Shown here: positions 43,726 through 54,124 of the stretch, in pieces
Position numbering within the stretch: position 1 is the first letter of the stretch
Layout: each line of letters starts with the position of its first letter
Source of the DNA: Fasciola hepatica
Lineage: Eukaryota > Platyhelminthes > Trematoda > Plagiorchiida > Fasciolidae
Direction of reading: 5' to 3'
DNA: 64,000 bases
Assembly (NCBI GenBank): GCA_948099385.1
Contig: CANUEZ040000196.1
Span: forward strand, 1,843,001-1,907,000
The notes under the pieces: generated by a model
What the model saw: only the letters and a program-made list of their open reading frames with translations
Database searches by the model: none
What the model was told of the DNA's origin: nothing
Position numbers and translations under genes: made by a program

Positions 43726-46388
43726 TTAGATTTGTATAATATGATTGATCATGCAGCTTGAACGCTCAACTGAGCATTGAAATCCATGGAAGCACTGTAC
43801 AGCTGTTTCATCCTCTAAGGGACTCGACTCATCAGCAGTGCACATCGACCGAGCCCCCACGGGCACTCCAACAACCGGTGAACCATTGTGAATCGAACAA
43901 CTTAACAACACAAGGCTATCCGGGATGGCTATCAACGCTTTGTTCAACATCTACACTACATGATATAGCACCCTTCCCAAAATCGCTTCCAATTTGAATG
44001 GTAAGAACCAGCTTCGCGCACACCGATCGACTCCTATGATGGATGACTTCTCTGTAGGGGCCTAAGTACAACCAACGCATTCCCAAATGAACAACTTCAC
44101 AGCTTCCGTACTATGCATGCAATAATTAGTAGTACGAGATTAGATGAGATTAGATTAGTTTAGATTTGATTTGTATATTATGATTGATCATGCAGCTTGA
44201 ACGCTCAACTGAGCATTGAAATCCATGGAAGCACTGTACAGCTGTTTCATCCTCTAAGGGACTCGACTCATCAGCAGTGCACATCGACCGAGCAACCACG
44301 GGCACTCCAACAACCGGTGAACCATTGTGAATCGAACAACTTAACAACACAAGGCTATCCGGGATGGCTATCAACGCTTTGTTCAACATCTACACTACAT
44401 GATATAGCACCCTTCCCAAACTCGCTTCAAATTTGAATGGTAAAAACCAGCTTCGTGCACACCGATCGACTCCTATGATGGATGACTTCTCTGTTGGTGC
44501 CCAAGTACAACCAACGCATTCTCAAATGAACAACCTACACAGCTTCCTTACTATGCATGCAATTGATTAGTAGTACGAGATTAGATTAGATTAGATTAGA
44601 TTTGTATAATATGATTGATCAATGCAGCTTGAACGCTCAACTGAGCATTGAAATCCATGGAAGCACTGTACAGATGTTTCATCCTCTAAGGGACTCGACT
44701 CATCAGCAGTGCACATCGACCGAGCAACCACGGGCACTCCAACAACCGGTGAACCATTGTGAATCGAACAATTTTTCAAAACAAGTATCTCCCGGATAGC
44801 TCTCAACGCTTTGTTCAACATCTACACTACATGATATAGCACCCTTCCCAAAATCGCTTCCAATTTGAATGGTAAGAACCAGCTTCGCGCACACCGATCG
44901 ACTCCTATGATGGATGACTTCTCTGTAGGGGCCTAAGTACAACCAACGCATTCCCAAATGAACAACCTACACAGATTCCTTACAATGCATGCAATTGATT
45001 AGTAGTACGAGATTAGATTAGATTAGATTAGATTTGTATAATATGATTGATCATGCAGCTTGAACGCTCAACTGAGCATTGAAATCCATGGAAGCACTGT
45101 ACAGCTGTTTCATCCTCTAAGGGACTCGACTCATCAGCAGTGCACATCGACCAAGCCCCCACGGGCACTCCAACAACCGGTGAACCATTGTGAATCGAAC
45201 AATTTTTCAAAACAAGGACCTCCCGGATAGCTCTCAGCGCTTTGTTCAACATCTACACTACATGATATAGCACCCTTCCCAAAATCGCTTCCAATTTGAA
45301 TGGTAATAACCAGCTTCGCGCACACCGATCGACTCCTATGATGGATGACTTCTCTGTAGGGGCCTAAGTACAACCAACGCATTCCCAAATGAACAACCTA
45401 CACAGCTTCCTTACTATGCATGCAATTGATTAGTATTACGAGATTAGATTAGATTAGATTAGACTTGTATAATATGATTGATCATGAAGCTTGAACGCTC
45501 AACTGAGCATTGAAATCCATGGAAGCACTGTACAGCTGTTTCATCCTCTAAGGGACTCGACTCATCAGCAGTGCACATCGACCGAGCCCCCACGGGCACT
45601 CCAACAACCGGTGAACCATTGTGAATCGAACAACTTAACAACACAAGGCTATCCGGGATGGCTCTCAACGCTTTGTTCAACATCTACACTACATGATATA
45701 GCACCCTTCCCAAACTCGCTTCAAATTTGAATGGTAAGAACCAGCTTCGCGCACACCGATCGACTCCTATGATGGATGACTTCTCTGTAGGGGCCTAAGT
45801 ACAACCAACGCATTCCCAAATGAACAACCTACACAGCTTCCTTACTATGCATGCAATTGATTAGTAGTACGAGATTAGATTAGATTAGATTAGATTTGTA
45901 TAATATGATTGATCATGCAGCTTGAACGCTCAACTGAGCATTGAAATCCATGGAAGCACTGTACAGCTGTTTCATCCTCTAAGGGACTCGACTCATCAGC
46001 AGTGCACATCGACCGAGCCCCCACGGGCACTCCAACAACCGATGAACCATTGTGAATCGAACAACTTAACAACACAAGGCTATCCGGGATGGCTATCAAC
46101 GCTTTGTTCAACATCTACACCACATCATATATAGCACCCTTCCCAAACTCGCTTCAAATTTGAATGGTAAGAACCAGCTTCGCGCACACCGATCGACTCC
46201 TATGATGGATGACTTCTCTGTAGGGGCCTGAGTACAACCAACGCATTCCCAAATGAACAACCTACACAGCTTCCTTACAATGAATGCAATTGATTAGTAG
46301 TACGAGATTAGATCAGATTAGATTAGATTTGTATAATATGATTGATCATGCAGCTTGAACGCTCAACTGAGCATTGAAATCCATGGAA

Positions 46389-46438
46389 GCACTGTACAGC
46401 TGTTTCATCCTCTAAGGGACTCGACTCATCAGCAGTGC
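46389..46438 (-). ncRNA. Type I hammerhead ribozyme (reference copy; 128 core-intact copies)
   Basis: On the minus strand the 50 nt read as GCACUG (stem I 5' strand, 46438-46433), CUGAUGA (core, 46432-46426), a 19-nt stem-loop II (46425-46407), GAA (46406-46404), ACAGCUGU (stem III, 46403-46396), A17 (46395) and CAGUGC (stem I 3' strand, 46394-46389). The predicted cut is after GUA, between 46395 and 46394. Stem I is six Watson-Crick pairs and can extend outward (AUG/CAU, then GGUC/GAUU) to 46378-46447 around a small internal loop. Stem III is only 2 bp with an AGCU loop. Stem II closes with a G-U pair and is the weakest element. Cleavage would leave a 2',3'-cyclic phosphate and a 5'-OH. Left ends of core-intact copies: 600,1031,1462,1893,2324,3187,3623,4054,4485,5352,5783,6214,6650,7081,7943,8379,8812,9243,9674,10536,10969,11831,12262,12693,13125,13557,13990,14423,14854,15716,16148,16579,17872,18303,18734,19165,20026,20889,21320,22182,22613,23044,23475,23906,24768,25199,25630,26492,27354,27785,28216,28647,29078,29509,29942,30373,30806,31237,31668,32099,32535,32968,33401,33834,34265,34696,35126,35557,36421,36854,37716,38149,38580,39447,39878,40309,40740,41179,42046,42920,43356,43792,44231,44663,45094,45525,45956,46389,46820,47251,47684,48123,48565,49001,49440,49876,50309,50742,51173,51611,52039,52465,52896,53329,53760,54191,54624,55057,55488,55919,56352,56785,57218,57649,58082,58515,58948,59379,59810,60241,60679,61117,61550,61981,62412,62843,63281,63719. 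Confidence 0.85.
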
Positions 46439-46486
46439 ACATCGACCGAGCCCCCACGGGCACTCCAACAACCGGTGAACCATTGT

Positions 46487-46555
46487 GAATCGAACAACTT
46501 AACAACACAAGGCTATCCGGGATGGCTCTCAACGCTTTGTTCAACATCTACACTA
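46487..46555 (-). promoter_or_regulatory. Putative internal pol III promoter (A-box and B-box)
   Basis: On the minus strand TAGTGTAGATG (46555-46545) fits the A-box pattern TRGYNNANNNG. GTTCGATTC (46495-46487) matches the nine central positions of the tRNA B-box GGTTCGANTCC. The spacing is 49 nt, within the range seen in tRNA genes and SINEs. A TTGT/ACAA stem around the B-box gives a weak T-arm-like hairpin. Both boxes lie upstream of the hammerhead on the same strand, so a pol III transcript would enter the ribozyme about 50 nt after the B-box. TATAT lies just upstream of the A-box. Most copies lack a minus-strand run of four T, so read-through into further monomers is expected. A-box patterns are degenerate, so this is an inference, not a proven promoter. 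Confidence 0.35.
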
Positions 46556-46583
46556 CATGATATAGCACCCTTCCCAAACTCGC

Positions 46584-46595
46584 TTCAAATTTGAA
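46584..46595. repeat. 12-bp perfect palindrome
   Basis: TTCAAATTTGAA is a perfect inverted repeat present in most copies. Recurrent variants (TTCCAATTTGAA, TTTAAATTTGAA, AAATGTGAA) break one arm, so perfect symmetry is not strictly kept. It lies upstream of the A-box in minus-strand sense. It could be a dimeric protein site or chance; nothing else supports a function. Confidence 0.5.
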
Positions 46596-48498
46596 TGGTA
46601 AGAACCAGCTTCGCGCACACCGATCGACTCCTATGATGGATGACTTCTCTGTAGGGGCCTAAGTACAACCAACGCATTCCCAAATGAACAACCTACACAG
46701 CTTCCTTACTATGCATGCAATTGATTAGTATTACGAGATTAGATTAGATTAGATTAGACTTGTATAATATGATTGATCATGAAGCTTGAACGCTCAACTG
46801 AGCATTGAAATCCATGGAAGCACTGTACAGCTGTTTCATCCTCTAAGGGACTCGACTCATCAGCAGTGCACATCGACCGAGCCCCCACGGGCACTCCAAC
46901 AACCGGTGAACCATTGTGAATCGAACAACTTAACAACACAAGGCTATCCGGGATGGCTCTCAACGCTTTGTTCAACATCTACACTACATGATATAGCACC
47001 CTTCCCAAACTCGCTTCAAATTTGAATGGTAAGAACCAGCTTCGCGCACACCGATCGACTCCTATGATGGATGACTTCTCTGTAGGGGCCTAAGTACAAC
47101 CAACGCATTCCCAAATGAACAACCTACACAGCTTCCTTACTATGCATGCAATTGATTAGTAGTACGAGATTAGATTAGATTAGATTAGATTTGTATAATA
47201 TGATTGATCATGCAGCTTGAACGCTCAACTGAGCATTGAAATCCATGGAAGCACTGTACAGCTGTTTCATCCTCTAAGGGACTCGACTCATCAGCAGTGC
47301 ACATCGACCGAGCCCCCACGGGCACTCCAACAACCGATGAACCATTGTGAATCGAACAACTTAACAACACAAGGCTATCCGGGATGGCTCTCAACGCTTT
47401 GTTCAACATCTACACCACATCATATATAGCACCCTTCCCAAACTCGCTTCAAATTTGAATGGTAAGAACCAGCTTCGCGCACACCGATCGACTCCTATGA
47501 TGGATGACTTCTCTGTAGGGGCCTGAGTACAACCAACGCATTCCCAAATGAACAACCTACACAGATTCCTTACAATGAATGCAATTGATTAGTAGTACGA
47601 GATTAGATCAGATTAGATTAGATTTGTAAAATATGATTGATCATGCAGCTTGAACGCTCAACTGAGCATTGAAATCCATGGAAGCACTGTACAGCTGTTT
47701 CATCTTCTAAGGGACTCGACTCATCAGCAGTGCACATCGACCGAGCCCCCACGGGCACTCCAACAACCGGTGAACCATTGTGAATCGAACAACTTAACAA
47801 CACAAGGCTATCCGGGATGGCTATCAACGCTTTGTTCAACATCTACGCTACATGATATAGCATCGTTCCCAAACTCGCTTTCGATTTGAATGGTAACAAC
47901 CAGCTTCGCGCACACCGATCGACTCCTATGATGGATGACTTCTCTGTAGGGGCCTAAGTACAACCAACGCATTCCCAAATGAACAACTTCACAGCTTCCG
48001 TACTATGCATGCAATAATTAGTAGTACGAGATTAGATTAGATTAGATTAGATTAGATTTGTTTTGTATATTATGATTGATCATGCAGCTTGAACGCTCAA
48101 CTGAGCATTGAAATCCATGGAAGCACTGTACAGCTGTTTCATCCTCTAAGGGACTCGACTCATCAGCAGTGCACATCGACCGAGCCCCCACGGACACTCC
48201 AACAACCGGTGAACCATTGTGAATCGAACAACTTAACAACACAAGGCTATCCGGGATGGCTCTCAACGCTTTGTTCAACATCTACACTATATCATATATA
48301 GAAAATTCCCAAACTCGCTTCAAATTTGAATGGTAAGAACCAGCTTCGCGCACACCGATCCACTCCTATGATGGATGACTTCTCTGTAGGGACCTAAGTA
48401 CAACCAACGCATTCCCAAATGAACAACCTACACAGCTTCCTTACTATGCATGCAATTGATTAGTAGTACGAGATTAGATTAGATCAGATTAGATTAGA

Positions 48499-49370
48499 TT
48501 AGATTTGTATACTATGATTGATCATGCAGCTTGAACGCTCAACTGAGCATTGAAGTCCATGGAAGCACTGTACAGCTGTTTCATCCTCTAAGGGACTCGA
48601 CTCATCAGCAGTGCACATCGACCGAGCAACCACGGGCACTCCAACAACCGGTGAACCATTCTGAATCGAACAACTTAACAACACAAGGCTATCCGGGATG
48701 GCTATCAACGCTTTGTTCAACATCTACACTACATGATATAGCACCCTTCCCAAACTCGCTTTCAATTTGAATGGTAAGAACCAGCTTCGCGCACACCGAT
48801 CGACTCCTTTGATGGATGACTTATCCGTAGGGGCCTTAGTACAACCAACGCATTCCCAAATGAACAAACTACACAGATTCCTTACTATGCATGCAATTGA
48901 TTAGTAGTACGAGATTAGATTAGATTATATTAGATTAGATTTGTATAATATGATTGATCATGCAGCTTGAACACTCAACTGAGCATTGAAATCCATGGAA
49001 GCACTGTACAGATGTTTCATCCTTGTTCGGACTCGACTCATCAGCAGTGCACATCGACCGAGCCCCCACGGGCACTCCAACAACCGGTGAACCATTGTGA
49101 ATCGAACAATTTTTCAAAACAAGGATCTCCCGGATAGCTCTCAACGCTTTGTTCAACATCTACACTACATGATATAGCACCCTTCCCAAAATCGCTTCCA
49201 ATTTGAATGGTAAGAACCAGCTTCGCGCACACCGATCGACTCCTATGATGGATGACTTCTCTGTAGGGGCCTAAGTACAACCAACGCATTCCCAAATGAA
49301 CAACTTCACAGCTTCCGTACTATGCATGCAATAATTAGTAGTACGAGATTAGATGAGATTAGATAAGTTC
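48499..49370. repeat. Distal partner of the 42854-43725 block
   Basis: It shares the rare markers listed for 42854-43725 but has CAACC instead of CCCCC. Its second monomer also carries the ATTTTTCAAAA patch and a different stem-loop II (CCTTGTTCGG). The block is therefore a mosaic of at least two sources. Confidence 0.75.
49109..49138. repeat. Clustered-variant patch (ATTTTTCAAAA type)
   Basis: Within about 30 bp this copy differs from the usual sequence at many adjacent positions, reading ATTTTTCAAAACAAGG then ATCTCCCGGATAGC. The rest of the monomer is ordinary. The same or nearly the same patch occurs at 44771-44800, 45202-45231 and 50850-50879. Blocks like this are best explained by recombination or gene conversion with a diverged subfamily, not by independent point mutations. 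Confidence 0.8.
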
Positions 49371-51972
49371 AGATTTGATTTGTATATTATGAATGATCAT
49401 GCAGCTTGAACGCTCAACTGAGCATTGAAATCCATGGAAGCACTGTACAGCTGTTTCATCCTCTAAGGGACTCGACTCATCAGCAGTGCACATCGACCGA
49501 GCCCACACGGGCACTCCAACAACCGGTGAACCATTGTGAATCGAACAACTTAACAACACAAGGCTATCCGGGATGGCTATCAACGCTTTGTTCAACATCT
49601 ACACTACATGATATAGCACCCTTCCCAAACTCGCTTCAAATTTGAATGGTAAGAACCAGCTTCGCGCACACCGATCGACTCCTATGATGGATGACTTCTC
49701 TGTTGGTGCCTAAGTACAACCAACGCATTCCCAAATGAACAACCTACACAGATTCCTTACTATGCATGCAATTGATTAGTAGTACGAGATTAGATTAGAT
49801 TAGATTAGATTAGATTTGTATAATATGATTGATCATGCAGCTTGAACGCTCAACTGAGCATTGAAATCCATGGAAGCACTGTACAGATGTTTCATCCTCT
49901 AAGGGACTCGACTCATCAGCAGTGCACATCGACCGAGCCCACACGGGCACTCCAACAACCGGTGAACCATTGTGAATCGAACAACTTAACAACACAAGGC
50001 TATCCGGGATGGCTATCAACGCTTTGTTCAACATCTACACCACATCATATATAGCACCCTTCCCAAACTCGCTTTAAATTTGAATGGTAAGAACCAGCTT
50101 CGCGCACACCGATCGACTCCTATGATGGATGGTTTCTCTGTAGGGGCCTAAGTACAACCAACGCATTCCCAAATGAACAACCTACACAGCTTCCTTACTA
50201 TGCATGCAATTGATTAGTAGTACGAGATTAGATTAGATTAGATTAGATTTGTATAATATGATTGATCATGCAGCTTGAACGCTCAACTGAGCATTGAAAT
50301 CCATGGAAGCACTGTACAGCTGTTTCATCCTCTAAGGGACTCGACTCATCAGCAGTGCACATCGACCGAGCAACCACGGGCACTCCAACAACCGGTGAAC
50401 CATTCTGAATCGAACAACTTAACAACACATGTGTATCCGGAATGGCTCTCAACGCTTTGTTCAACATCTACACCACATCATATATAGCACCCTTCCCAAA
50501 CTCGCTTCAAATTTGAATGGTAAAAACCAGCTTCGTGCACACCGATCGACTCCTATGATGGATGACTTCTCTGTAGGGGCCTAAGTACAACCAACGCATT
50601 CCCAAATGAACAACCTACACAGATTCCTTACAATGCATGCAATTGATTAGTAGTACGAGATTAGATTAGATTAGATTAGATTTGTATAATATGATTGATC
50701 ATGCAGCTTGAACGCTCAACTGAGCATTGAAATCCTTGGAAGCACTGTACAGATGTTTCATCCTCTAAGGGACTCGACTCATCAGCAGTGCACATCGACC
50801 GAGCAACCACGGGCACTCCAACAACCGGTGAACCATTGTGAATCGAACAATTTTTCAAAACAAGGATCTCCCGGATAGCTCTCAACGCTTTGTTCAACAT
50901 CTACACTACATGATATAGCACCCTTCCCAAAATCGCTTCCAATTTGAATGGTAAGAACCAGCTTCGCGCACACCGATCGACTCCTATGATGGATGACTTC
51001 TCTGTAGGGGCCTAAGTACAACCAACGCATTCCCAAATGAACAACCTACACAGATTCCTTACAATGCATGCAATTGATTAGTAGTACGAGATTAGATTAG
51101 ATTAGATTAGATTTGTATAATATGATTGATCATGCAGCTTGAACGCTCAACTGAGCATTGAAATCCTTGGAAGCACTGTACAGCTGTTTCATCCTCTAAG
51201 GGACTCGACTCATCAGCAGTGCACATCGACCGAGCCCCCACGAGCACTCCAACAACCGGTGAACCATTGTGAATCGAACAACTTAACAACACAAGGCTAT
51301 CCGGGATGGCTCTCAACGCTTTGTTCAACATCTACACCACATCATATATAGCACCCTTCCCAAACTCGCTTTAAATTTGAATGGTAAGAACCAGCTTCGC
51401 GCACACCGATCGACTCCTATGATGGATGACTTCTCTGTAGGGGCCTAAGTACAACCAACGCATTCCCAAATGAACAACCTACACAGCTTCCTTACTATGC
51501 ATGCAATTGATTAGTAGTACGAGATTAGATTAGATTAGATTAGTTTAGATTTGTATAATATGATTGATCATGCAGCTTGAACGCTCAACTGAGCATTGAA
51601 ATCCATGGAAGCACTGTACAGCTGTTTCATCCTCTAAGGGACTCGACTCATCAGCAGTGCACATCGACCGAGCCCCCACGGGCACTCCAACAACCGGTGA
51701 ACCATTGTGAATCGAACAACTTAACAACACAAGGCTATCCGGGATGGCTCTCAACGCTTTGTTCAAAATCTAAACCACATCATATATAGCACCCTTCCCA
51801 AACTGGCTTCAAATTTGAATGGTAACAACCAGCTTCGCGCACACCGATCGACTCCTATGATGGATGACTTCTCTGTAGGGGCCTAAGTACAACCAACGCA
51901 TTCCCAAATGAACACCCTACACAGCTTCCTTACTATGCATGCAATTGATTAGTAGTACGAGATAAGTTAAGA

Positions 51973-52829
51973 TTAGATTTGTATACTAAGATTGATCATG
52001 CAGCTTGAACGCTCAACTGAGCATTGAAATCCATGGAAGCACTGTACAGCTGTTTCATCCTCTAAGGGACTCGACTCATCAGCAGTGCACATCGACCGAG
52101 CAACCACGGGCACTCCAACAACCGGTGAACCATTGTGAATCGAACAAATTAACAACACAAGACTATCCGGGATGGATATCAACGCTTTGTGCAACATCTA
52201 CACTACATGATATAGCACCCTTCCCAAACTCGCTTCAAATTTGAATGGTAAGAACCAGCTTCGCGCACACCGATCGACTCCTATGATGGATGACTTCTCT
52301 GTAGGGGCCTAAGTACAACCAACGCATTCCCAAATGAACAACCTACACAGCTTCCTTACTATGCATGCAATTGATTAGTAGTACGAGATAAGTTAAGATT
52401 AGATTTGTATACTAAGATTGATCATGCAGCTTGAACGCTCAACTGAGCATTGAAATCCATGGAAGCACTGTACAGCTGTTTCATCCTCTAAGGGACTCGA
52501 CTCATCAGCAGTGCACATCGACCGAGCCCCCACGGGCACTCCAACAACCGGTGAACCATTGTCAATCGAACAACTTAACAACACAAGGCTATCCGGGATG
52601 GATATCAACGCTTTGTTCAACATCTACACTACATGATATAGCACCCTTCTAAAACTCGCTTCAAATTTGAATGGTAAGAACCAGCTTCGCGCACACCGAT
52701 CGACTCCTATGATGGATGACTTCTCTGTAGGGGCCTGAGTACAACCAACGCATTCCCAATCGAACAACCTACACAGCTTCCTTACTATGCATGCAATTGA
52801 TTAGTAGTACGAGATTAGATTAGATCAGA
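51973..52829. repeat. Pair of short monomers (about 426 bp)
   Basis: Both copies have a collapsed microsatellite (GATAAGTTAAGATTAG), GTATACTAAGATTG and GGATGGATATC, which occur together nowhere else in the window. They differ at the CAACC/CCCCC site. Confidence 0.8.
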
Positions 52830-54124
52830 TTAGATTTGTATAATATGATTGATCATGCAGCTTGAACGCTCAACTGAGCATTGAAATCCATGGAAGCACT
52901 GTACAGCTGTTTCATCCTCTAAGGGACTCGACTCATCAGCAGTGCACATCGACCGAGCAACCACGGGCACTCCAACAACCGGTGAACCATTGTGAATCGA
53001 ACAACTTAACAACACAAGACTATCCGGGATGGCTCTCAACGCTTTGTTCAACATCTACACTACATCATATATAGCAAAATTCCCAAACTCGCTTCAAATT
53101 TGAATGGTAAGAACCAGCTTCGCGCACACCGATCGACTCCTATGATGGATGACTTCTCTGTAGGGGCCTAAGTACAACCAACGCATTCCCAAATGAACAA
53201 CCTACACAGCTTCCTTACTATGCATGCAATTGATTAGTAGTACGAGATTAGATTAGATTAGATTAGATTTGTATAATATGATTGATCATGCAGCTTGAAC
53301 GCTCAACTGAGCATTGAAATCCATGGAAGCACTGTACAGCTGTTTCATCCTCTAAGGGACTCGACTCATCAGCAGTGCACATCGACCGAGCCCCCACGGG
53401 CACTCCAACAACCGGTGAACCATTGTGAATCGAACAACTTAACAACACAAGGCTATCCGGGATGGCTATCAACGCTTTGTTCAACATCTACACTACATGA
53501 TATAGCACCCTTCCCAAACTCGCTTCAAATTTAAATGGTAAGAACCAGCTTCGCGCACACCGATCGACTCCTATGATGGATGTTTTCTCTGTAGGGGCCT
53601 AAGTACAACCAACGCATTCCCAAATGAACAAACTACACAGCTTCCTTACTATGCATGCAATTGATTAGTAGTACGAGATTAGATCAGATTAGATTAGATT
53701 TGTATAATATGATTGATCATGCAGCTTGAACGCTCAACTGAGCATTGAAATCCATGGAAGCACTGTACAGCTGTTTCATCCTCTAAGGGACTCGACTCAT
53801 CAGCAGTGCACATCGACCGAGCAACCACGGGCACTCCAACAACCGGTGAACCATTGTGAATCGAACAACTTAACAACACAAGGCTATCCGGGATGGCTCT
53901 CAACGCTTTGCTCAACATGTACACTACATGATATAGCACCCTTCCCAAACTCGCTTCAAATTTGAATGGTAAGAACCAGCTTCGTGCACACCGATCGACT
54001 CCTATGATGGATGACTTCTCTGTAGGGGCCTAAGTACAACCAACGCATTCCCAAATGAACAACCTACACAGCTTCCTTACTATGCATGCAATTGATTAGT
54101 AGTACGAGATTAGATTAGTTTAGT

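Larger units (their letters stand above)
46323..46753. repeat. Representative near-consensus monomer (431 bp)
   Basis: This copy is used as the reference for sub-features. In + order it holds an AT-rich AGATTTGTATAATATG start, a TGATCA palindrome, the hammerhead on the minus strand (46389-46438), a CCCCC/CAACC dimorphic site, the B-box and A-box on the minus strand, the TTCAAATTTGAA palindrome, the CCGATCGACTC segment, GTAGGGGCC, TGCATGCA-type palindromes and the (GATTA)n tract that begins the next copy. The phase chosen (start at AGATTTGTAT) is arbitrary. The 46556-46753 part contains no feature that I recognise apart from these short palindromes and the microsatellite. Confidence 0.95.
45459..48041. 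repeat. 1295-bp trimer higher-order repeat, two units
   Basis: Monomers 45459 (GATTAGACTTG, ATCATGAAGC), 45890 (ACCGATGAACC, CACCACATCATATATAG) and 46323 (TACAATGAATGC) recur at 46754, 47185 and 47618 at a fixed 1295-bp offset. Confidence 0.85.

Noticed and set aside
46329..46340. TATAAT-like box (TGTATAATATG) as a bacterial promoter
   Set aside because: It lies in a eukaryote-type satellite, has no matching -35 element or downstream gene, and a TATAAT match is expected by chance in AT-rich sequence.
46480..46496. CENP-B box on the minus strand (TTCGATTCACAATGG)
   Set aside because: TTCG and the central A fit, but the CGGG end reads ATGG. With two essential mismatches this is not a supportable call, and the same bases are better explained as a B-box-like match.
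46487..46555. A real tRNA gene
   Set aside because: There is no acceptor stem, anticodon arm or CCA-proximal pairing; only the two promoter-like boxes and a weak T-arm-like hairpin are present.
46323..46753. Hammerhead on the plus strand
   Set aside because: I found no CTGATGA or CTGANGA with matching GAAA and stems on the plus strand; the ribozyme is on the minus strand only.
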